Of a stretch of DNA of 64,000 bases, positions 57,575 through 64,000 are shown piece by piece. Source of the stretch: Candidatus Roseilinea sp. (lineage in GTDB: Bacteria; Chloroflexota; Anaerolineae; J036; Brachytrichaceae). The notes beneath the pieces were generated by a model. That model saw only the letters and a list, made by a program, of their open reading frames with translations. It did not search any database and had not been told where the DNA came from. Location: the NCBI GenBank assembly GCA_026003755.1, contig BPHV01000003.1, forward strand, positions 1-64,000, given 5' to 3'. Both the position numbers and the translations under genes were made by a program. How positions within the stretch are numbered: position 1 is the stretch's first letter; every line of letters begins with the position of its first letter.

Positions 57575-58306
57575 TCACGGCAGGGGCGACTTGCGCGGCG
57601 CGCCGCCGCGACGCGGGTAGGGCTGGGGCGTGGGGTGCAGCTTGTTGATCACGATCAACGCGCGCCGCTCATCGCGGCCGGGCAAGGTGACCGGCGTGAT
57701 GGCGGCGATCGCGCCGCCCAGCCTGGCGATCGCGCCCGCGGCGCGCGCGGCTTCGGCCTGAGCGTCGCTGCCTTTCATGGCAATGCACGTTCCGCCCACG
57801 CGCGTAAGCGGCAGCAGATACTCGGCCAGGGTCGGCATCGGCGCGACGGCCCGGGCGATCGCCACGTCATAGCGCTCGCGGTGCTCCGGGCGGTGGCCGG
57901 CTTCCTCGGCGCGGTCTTGGATGGCGCGGATCTGTTGCAGCGCCAGCGTGCGAATCACCTCGGCGCAGAACTGCACCTTCTTCGCCGTGCCATCCATCAG
58001 CGTCACGCGTAGCTCAGGCAGAGCGATCTTGAGCGGGATGCCCGGAAAGCCGCCGCCGGCGCCGACATCAATCAACTCCAGCGCAGCGCTGTTGCTGGCC
58101 TGGAGGCCGCGAATGACCCGGACCGCCGTTAGCGAATCCAGGAAGTGCAGCGCGAGGATGGAAGCATCGTCGGTGAGGGCGGTCAGGTTGAAGCGCTGAT
58201 TCGCTTCCACCAACAGGTCGCGAAAGCGCAACAGCGCGCGGGCCTGCCCAGCGTCCAGCGTGACGCCCAGCAGGCGCGCGGCGTCTTGTATCTCGTTCTC
58301 CGTCAT
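57575..58306 (-). CDS. rsmG: 16S rRNA (guanine527-N7)-methyltransferase RsmG
   Basis: 243 aa. It has [22 protein letters not shown] near the N-terminus and the SAM-binding [20 protein letters not shown], hallmarks of RsmG/GidB. It methylates G527 of 16S rRNA in the cytosol; loss gives low-level streptomycin resistance in other bacteria. It heads the minus-strand operon and is divergent from pgk. Confidence 0.94.
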   Translation of the reverse strand: MTENEIQDAARLLGVTLDAGQARALLRFRDLLVEANQRFNLTALTDDASILALHFLDSLTAVRVIRGLQASNSAALELIDVGAGGGFPGIPLKIALPELRVTLMDGTAKKVQFCAEVIRTLALQQIRAIQDRAEEAGHRPEHRERYDVAIARAVAPMPTLAEYLLPLTRVGGTCIAMKGSDAQAEAARAAGAIARLGGAIAAITPVTLPGRDERRALIVINKLHPTPQPYPRRGGAPRKSPLP

Positions 58307-58410
58307 CTCCTGTGGCGCGTCAGACGATACCGCATCTCAACCGCTACAATTCGCGCGGAAAGGTCGCCGGTCGCCCAAGCGACCGGCGGATGACACCGAG
58401 GAGAGAAAAC

Positions 58411-59590
58411 GTGTTCAACAAACGGACGATTCGAGACTTCCCTTCGCTGAACGGCAAGCGCGTGTTGATGCGCGTGGACTTCAATGTGCCGCTCAAGGAC
58501 GGCACCGTGACCGACGATACCCGCATTCGTGCAGCGTTGCCCACGATTCAGTATGCGCTCGACCAGGGCGCGTCGGTGGTGCTGATGTCGCACCTCGGCC
58601 GGCCTAAAGGCGTTGATCCCTCGCAGAGCCTACGGCCTGTCGCCGAGCGCCTGAGTGAGTTGCTCAAGCGGCCGGTGCAATTCGCGAACGACTGCGTCGG
58701 ACCCGAGGTAGAAGCGCAAGCCCGCGCACTGAAGCCCGGCGACGTGTTGTTGCTGGAGAACCTGCGCTTCCACAAAGCGGAGGAGGAAAAACGACCCGGA
58801 TTTTGCCAAGCAACTGGCAGCGCTGGGCGATGTGTATGTGAACGACGCGTTTGGCAGCGCCCACCGCGCGCACGCCTCGGTCGAGGCTGTGGCGCACTTC
58901 CTCCCTGCCGCAGCCGGCTTCTTGATGGAGAAGGAGATCAAGTTCCTGGGCAAGGTGTTTACCGACCCTGAACATCCGGTGGTGGTGTTGCTCGGCGGCG
59001 CCAAGATTAGCGATAAGCTGCCGGTGATTAACAACTTGATGTCGCTGGCCGACAAGATCATGATCGGCGGCGGCATGGCCAACACCTTCCTGAAAGCGGA
59101 GGGCTATCAGTTGGGCGACTCGTTGGTGGAGGACGATGCGATCGAACAAGCGCGTGAGCTGCTGTTGTGCTGCAGCGGCAAGCTCATGTTGCCGGTGGAC
59201 GTCGTTGTCGCCGACGCCTTCAGCAACGACGCGCGCAGCGAAACGGTGACCGTTGGGCAGATCAAGCCCGGCTGGCGCGTGCTCGACATCGGCCCGCACA
59301 CCGTGGAGAAGTACCGTCACGAGCTGCGCAACGCGCGCATGATCATCTGGAATGGCCCGATGGGCGTGTTCGAGTTCGATCGGTTTGCGGCGGGCACACG
59401 CGCGATCGCCCAAGCCGTGGCCGAGTCGAACGCGATCAGCATTATCGGCGGCGGCGATTCGGTGGCGGCGATCGAACAAGCCGGCCTGACCGACAAGATC
59501 ACCCACATCAGCACCGGCGGCGGCGCTTCGCTGGAGTTCCTCGAAGGCAAGACGCTGCCGGGAATTGCCGTGCTGCCGGATCGGCGCTAG
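58411..59590 (+). CDS. pgk: Phosphoglycerate kinase, one frameshift
   Basis: 393 codons. Starts with GTG at 58411 preceded by GAGGAGAG. The N-terminal [22 protein letters not shown] contains the PGK signature. An A5 run at 58787-58791 breaks the frame; with four A the sequence reads [20 protein letters not shown] without interruption. The C-terminal half has ATP-binding [12 protein letters not shown] and [16 protein letters not shown] and ends at LPDRR. It catalyses 1,3-bisphosphoglycerate to 3-phosphoglycerate with ATP formation. Pgk is normally essential, so the indel is probably technical. Confidence 0.92.
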
Positions 59591-59599
59591 ACTCACGCA

Positions 59600-61720
59600 G
59601 TGCACAGGCTCAGGGCGGCAGTGATTGTCCTCACCGGCCTCGGCGCGCTGCTGGCAAGTCCCGGCGCCGCCGTTGCCGGTAATGATGGCTTTGCCGGCAC
59701 GGCCTACACCTTTTACCCGCTGCCTCCAGGCGCTCCTACACGTCCGTTGTTGCCGCTCATGCACGCCGCCGGATCGCGCTGGGAGCGCCTCGACTTTCCC
59801 TGGTCGCAACTCGAGCCTGCGCCGGGGCAATGGTCTTGGATGGCGCAAGATGCGCTGGTGCAGGACGTGCGCCAGGCCGGCCTGGATATCCTCGGCATTT
59901 TGCTCTGGACGCCGACTTGGGCGGCGGAGGGCGCTTGCAACCTGTACTCCTACCAACAGCTTGCCGAGCTGCGCCGGCCGCCGCTCAGCCTCCGGTTTCA
60001 AACTCTTCCCAGCCCTCAGTCGGCGACGTTTGCGCCCTGCGCTACACGACCGCCGCGTGGCCTATCGGAAGCATGGGACGACTGGAGTGAGGCGGACGGT
60101 GACCCGGCCAATTACTGGGGGCGCTTTGCATACGCGTTGGCCATCCGCTATCGCGGGCAGATACGACACTGGGAGGTGTGGAACGAGCCGGATTTGAGTT
60201 GGTTCTGGAGCGGTTCACCGGCCGAATACGCGCGATTGCTCCAGGTGGCTTATCGGGCGATTAAGTCGGCCTGCCCGGAATGTCGCGTGTTGTTCGGGGG
60301 GTTGGCGTTCTATGCGAATCCGGATTTCTATCGCCAAGTGTTCACGGCCATCGCCAACGACCCTACAGCGCCGCAGCACAATGACTTCTTCGACGCGCTC
60401 GGCTTGCACCTCTACAGCCGGCCGTCCAGCATCGTGGATGTGACGAACGTCGTGCGCGCCGACATGCGCCAGCGCCTGTCCGTCGAGCGCCCGATTTGGC
60501 TGACCGAAACCGGCGTGCCGGTGTGGGATGACTTCAGCGTTCACCCGAGCGCGTCGCCGTATATCTGGTCCGCTCGGCAAGCGGAAGCGGCCTCGTTCGT
60601 GTTGCAGTCGTTTGCCAATGCGCGGCTGATGGGCATTGAGCGCTACATTTTCTTCCGCGCCCATGATGATTGGTGTGACAAAAATGGCAACGGCACGTGC
60701 GCCGACGACGGCCCGTATGCCGGCATGCACGAGATGTACGGCCTGGTGCGCGACAACCTCTCCGCCCGCCCGGCCTACACCGCTTATCAACTGGCGACGC
60801 AATACCTCATCTCGCCCACATGGGTGAGTTACTGGAACTACGCCGGCGGCGGACGCCGAGTCTCCTTCTGGGGCACACCGCGCGGCAAGGTAAGCGTGCT
60901 GTGGAACACTCAGCCGACGCCGACGACGGTCGTGTATCCGCTTGCGGTGCCCACGGCCACGCTGATCGCGCAAGATGGATACGCCCAGGGGGTCCTGCCT
61001 GAGGCCGGGGGGAACTATGCGCTGCTTTTGCCCGGCGCCACGGCGAACAATGGCTTATCGAATGCCGACTACATCATCGGCGGCCGAACCTACCTGTTGA
61101 TCGAGCATGACGCCGATTCGCCCACAGCCCAGTTGCTAGAGGTTACGCCAACCGGCGTGGTGACGTTCACCGCGCGGTGGGCGGGCGCCGACGCGACATC
61201 CGGCGTGTGGCGCTACGATGTGCAGCACCGCGCGCCGTCCGAATCGGCCTGGACGGCCTGGCTGACCCGCACTCAAGCGACTACGGCCGTGTTGCGCACC
61301 CCACAACCCGGCGCGCGATGCTTCCGCGTGCGCGCCTGGGACCGCACCGGCCAACTGAGCGATTGGACGCCGGCGCAGTGCGCCACGCCGCAGGTCAGCT
61401 TGCAGTTGACCGTCTCCGTCGTCTTCGGCGACCAAAACCGCAACGGCATCCAGGACCAGGATGAGACGACCGTAGCTTCGTGGCTGCGATTGCGCGATGC
61501 CCAAGGGCTGGAGGTGATTTCGCCGACCTTAGGCACTCAGTGGGTGGTATCGTTGACTTTGCCGTTGGGCGATTACCGCCTCGAAGCGTCGCCGCAGGAG
61601 GGGGCGTGGCTGCCGGCGCTGCGCGAGATTGGCCTGGAGTCCACTGCAGGGGCGTGGAACGAAGCGATCGCCCTTCTGCCTAAACAGGGTGAGGTTTTCA
61701 TCCCTCTGGCGCAGCAGTGA
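59600..61720 (+). CDS. Secreted clan-A glycoside hydrolase-like protein
   Basis: 706 aa, GTG start 10 bp after pgk. Signal peptide (AAVIVLTGLGALLASPGAAV). The catalytic TIM barrel has the acid/base Glu in HWEVWNEPDLSWFW and the nucleophile Glu in RPIWLTETGVPVWD, the arrangement of GH39/GH5-type enzymes. A fibronectin-type region follows (about residues 515-590), then an SdrD B-like domain (VSVVFGDQNRNGIQDQDETT) with a likely calcium site. Substrate unknown; secretion is inferred. Confidence 0.78.
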   Translation: MHRLRAAVIVLTGLGALLASPGAAVAGNDGFAGTAYTFYPLPPGAPTRPLLPLMHAAGSRWERLDFPWSQLEPAPGQWSWMAQDALVQDVRQAGLDILGILLWTPTWAAEGACNLYSYQQLAELRRPPLSLRFQTLPSPQSATFAPCATRPPRGLSEAWDDWSEADGDPANYWGRFAYALAIRYRGQIRHWEVWNEPDLSWFWSGSPAEYARLLQVAYRAIKSACPECRVLFGGLAFYANPDFYRQVFTAIANDPTAPQHNDFFDALGLHLYSRPSSIVDVTNVVRADMRQRLSVERPIWLTETGVPVWDDFSVHPSASPYIWSARQAEAASFVLQSFANARLMGIERYIFFRAHDDWCDKNGNGTCADDGPYAGMHEMYGLVRDNLSARPAYTAYQLATQYLISPTWVSYWNYAGGGRRVSFWGTPRGKVSVLWNTQPTPTTVVYPLAVPTATLIAQDGYAQGVLPEAGGNYALLLPGATANNGLSNADYIIGGRTYLLIEHDADSPTAQLLEVTPTGVVTFTARWAGADATSGVWRYDVQHRAPSESAWTAWLTRTQATTAVLRTPQPGARCFRVRAWDRTGQLSDWTPAQCATPQVSLQLTVSVVFGDQNRNGIQDQDETTVASWLRLRDAQGLEVISPTLGTQWVVSLTLPLGDYRLEASPQEGAWLPALREIGLESTAGAWNEAIALLPKQGEVFIPLAQQ

Positions 61721-61728
61721 GCAAAGCG

Positions 61729-62853
61729 TCATTCGCGCGCAATCACCCCGCCGCCAATCACCTCATCGCCCAAGTAGCACACCAGCCCCTGGCCGGGTGT
61801 CACATCGCGCTGCGGCGTGTCGAATATGAACTCGGCGCCGCCATCCGGCAGCGGCCTGAGCCACCCAGGGGCTTCCCTGGCCTTGTAGCGGATCTTGGCC
61901 GTGCAGCGCAACGGCTCGGTTGGCGGCTCGCCGCTGACGTAGTGCATCTTGCGCGTCCGCGCCACGCGCGCGCCCAGCTCATGAGCGCCGCCGACCACGA
62001 GGGCGTTATTCGTCACGTCCAGCCGCAGCACGTAGAGCGGCTCGCTGTGGGCGGAGCGCGCCGCCAGATGCAGGCCCCTGCGCTGACCGACGGTGTAGAA
62101 GGGCAGCCCCTCATGCCGGCCGATCACTTCCCCGCGCGTGTTCACGATTGGCCCTGGCCGGGCGACCCCCGGCGCGTTGCGGAGCAAGAAGCCGCGATAG
62201 TCCCCCTGCGTCAGAAAACACAGATCCTGGCTCTCTGGGCGTTCGGCGGTCGGCAGGCCGAAGTCCCGCGCCATTTGGCGCACCGCTTCCTTGGTGTGCT
62301 GACCGACCGGGAACATCACGCGCGCCAAATCCTTCTGGCCCAGGACGTGCAGGACGTAGCTCTGGTCTTTCTGCGCGTCTTTCCCTTTGAGAAGGCGGTA
62401 GCGTGCTCGCGGCAGAGGCGCGGCGTCGGCTATTGTCGTCGCTTGATCCACGCGCGCGTAATGGCCGGTCGCCAGATAGTCTGCGCCTAGGGCGAGCGCC
62501 TTCTGCATCAGGAAGCCGAAGCGGATCGCGCGGTTGCAGGTGAAGCACGGATTGGGCGTGGTGGCGTCGGCGTAGCCGGCGATCCACGCGTCCACGACGC
62601 GCTGTTTGAAGACATGCTCGGCGTGAATGTCATAGAAGGGAATGCCGAGCAACTTCGCGATGGCGCGCGCATCGGCGATGGCTTCCGGCGCGCAGCAACG
62701 ATTGGCGTTGCGTTCCGCATCTGCACGCGCTTCCTCGGCCCATAGGCGCATCATAATGCCGATCACGTCGTAGCCTTGCTGCACCAGCAAGGCCGCCGCG
62801 ACCGACGAATCCACGCCGCCGCTCATGGCTACCACTACGCGCACCCTCTCCAT
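61729..62853 (-). CDS. mnmA: tRNA-specific 2-thiouridylase MnmA
   Basis: 374 aa. PP-loop VVVAMSGGVDSSVAAALL, catalytic Cys in TPNPCFTCNRAIRF and second Cys in SQDLCFLTQGDYRGFL. The insert RNANRCCAPEAIADARAIA is found in many homologs. It thiolates U34 of Lys, Glu and Gln tRNAs, using sulfur from a cysteine desulfurase; one is encoded just upstream on the same strand. Confidence 0.95.
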   Translation of the reverse strand: MERVRVVVAMSGGVDSSVAAALLVQQGYDVIGIMMRLWAEEARADAERNANRCCAPEAIADARAIAKLLGIPFYDIHAEHVFKQRVVDAWIAGYADATTPNPCFTCNRAIRFGFLMQKALALGADYLATGHYARVDQATTIADAAPLPRARYRLLKGKDAQKDQSYVLHVLGQKDLARVMFPVGQHTKEAVRQMARDFGLPTAERPESQDLCFLTQGDYRGFLLRNAPGVARPGPIVNTRGEVIGRHEGLPFYTVGQRRGLHLAARSAHSEPLYVLRLDVTNNALVVGGAHELGARVARTRKMHYVSGEPPTEPLRCTAKIRYKAREAPGWLRPLPDGGAEFIFDTPQRDVTPGQGLVCYLGDEVIGGGVIARE

Positions 62854-62883
62854 CCGCCTTTTCCTGTTGAGACGTGAACGGGT

Positions 62884-64000
62884 TCAAAACTCCAGGCTCG
62901 CTGCGCGCGCGCGCGCGACGCACTTGGGCAACACGTCCAGCAAAATGTCGATCTCGTCTTCTGTGGTGTGGTATCCCAGCGTCACGCGCAAGCTGCCCAG
63001 CGCCCACTCGCGTGGAATGCCCATCGCCAACAGCACCGATGAGGGTTCAGGATTGCCGCTCGTGCAGGCCGAGCCGGTGCTGACGGCGATGCCCTCGACG
63101 TCCAGCGCCATCAACAACGACTCGCCGTCCACGTGCTTGAACACGAAGCTGGCGTGATTGGGCAGCCGCTCGGTGGGATGGCCGCTGAGCCGAACGTCGG
63201 GCACGCCGGCCAATACGCCTTGGATCAGCCGGTCGCGCAGCCGGGTCAGGCGCGCCGCCTGCGCGTCGCGCTGGCGCGCGCTGTATTGGATCGCTGCTGC
63301 GGCGCCGACCGCGCCGGCGACGTTGACGGTGCCTGGGCGTCGTCCCCGCTCATGCCCGCCGCCGGTCATCGGCGGCACGTACGGCGTGCCCTCGCGAATA
63401 TAGAGCACGCCGACGCCCTTCGGGCCGTAGAATTTGTGCGCCGAAAGCGCTAGCAAGTCCGCGTTCAGTTCGGCTATGTGGATGGGCAAATAAGCCGGCG
63501 CCTGGATGGCGTCGGTGTGGAAGGGCACGCCGCGCTCGCGGCAGATCGCGCCGATCTCGCGCACGGGCTGGAGCGTGCCGATTTCGTTGTTGGCCAGCAT
63601 CACGCTGACGAGCACGGTGTCGCGGCGGATGGCGCGCCGCACGTCGTCGGGGTTGACCTGTCCGCAGCCGTCCACCGGCAGCAGCGTCAAGTCGAAGCCG
63701 AATAGCGTATGCAGTTGGCGCGCGGTTGCTTCGACCGCGTGGTGTTCGATGGGCGTGGTGATGATGTGGCCGGGCGAGCCGCCGTTGGCGGGGCGCGCGG
63801 CAAAAGCAACGCCGCGCAAGGCCAGGTTGTCGGCCTCGGTGCCGCAACCGGTGAATACAATCTCGCCGGGGCGCGCGCCGAGCGCGCAGCCGATTGCAGC
63901 GCGTGCTTCGTCCAGCGCGGCGGCTGCGTCGCGCCCAAAGCAATGCAGCGAAGACGCATTGCCGAACATGTCGCTCCAGTAGGGCTGCATGGCTGTGCTT
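62884..64000 (-). CDS. Cysteine desulfurase (NifS/IscS family), 5' end outside window
   Basis: The frame is open through the right edge; the N-terminal DxNATTP region lies beyond 64000. It holds FTGCGTEADNLALRG, the PLP lysine in LSAHKFYGPKGVGVLY and the active-site Cys loop STGSACTSGNPEPSSVL. It releases sulfur from cysteine as a persulfide for Fe-S clusters and tRNA thiolation. mnmA is 30 bp downstream, so this enzyme probably feeds MnmA directly. Confidence 0.92.
   Translation of the reverse strand, partial: STAMQPYWSDMFGNASSLHCFGRDAAAALDEARAAIGCALGARPGEIVFTGCGTEADNLALRGVAFAARPANGGSPGHIITTPIEHHAVEATARQLHTLFGFDLTLLPVDGCGQVNPDDVRRAIRRDTVLVSVMLANNEIGTLQPVREIGAICRERGVPFHTDAIQAPAYLPIHIAELNADLLALSAHKFYGPKGVGVLYIREGTPYVPPMTGGGHERGRRPGTVNVAGAVGAAAAIQYSARQRDAQAARLTRLRDRLIQGVLAGVPDVRLSGHPTERLPNHASFVFKHVDGESLLMALDVEGIAVSTGSACTSGNPEPSSVLLAMGIPREWALGSLRVTLGYHTTEDEIDILLDVLPKCVARARAASLEF

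Overview
GC-rich chromosomal segment of a bacterium most likely from the Chloroflexota (Anaerolineae-like). That placement is inferred from gene content: F420 genes cofD and cofC, a methylmalonyl-CoA mutase B12 subunit with a MeaB GTPase, mreB-mreC, a GldG-type ABC exporter, and secreted proteins with DUF11 and lamin-tail domains. No rRNA is present to settle it.

Layout. 1-20 kb: a partial secreted phospholipase D-like protein; an ABC exporter operon on the minus strand (ATPase, permease-GldG fusion, DUF4340 protein); cobU; proC; mreB-mreC; trxA; a metallo-beta-lactamase-fold hydrolase; a broken solute-binding lipoprotein; broken cofD-cofC; a MobA-like nucleotidyltransferase; a glycosyltransferase; a lactonase; and tRNA-Leu(GAG). 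20.4-37.6 kb: an accessory island. It holds a decayed HTH gene, a WYL regulator, and a type I-G (formerly I-U) CRISPR-Cas operon csb1-csb2-cas3-csb3-cas4/cas1-cas2. A leader and a 22-repeat array follow. The array's trailing end is split by three ISKra4-like insertion sequences, and three degenerate repeats lie beyond them. 37.6-64 kb: housekeeping and metabolism, including a Schlafen/AlbA_2 protein, gyrA, an SDR-sugar kinase-SDR operon, carB, a DUF1998 helicase containing an HNH module, an rsmG-mcmB-meaB-phosphatase operon, pgk, a secreted glycosidase-like protein, mnmA and a partial cysteine desulfurase.

The most interesting content is evidence of unusual spacer integration. The three leader-proximal repeat copies are out of register by 9 bp while keeping the 36-bp unit length. 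Separately, csb3 carries an in-frame structure of a 36-37 bp direct duplication flanking a 38-39 bp unique insert. Those sizes match this system's own repeats and spacers, so it looks like a spacer integrated at an off-target site inside a cas gene. Two spacers overlap on one target and allow a PAM inference. The end of the repeat changes in blocks along the array.

Caution. Many genes, including essential ones (gyrA, pgk), carry single-base frameshifts, often at homopolymers. At least some are probably sequence errors. The frameshift in cas1 should be judged in that light.
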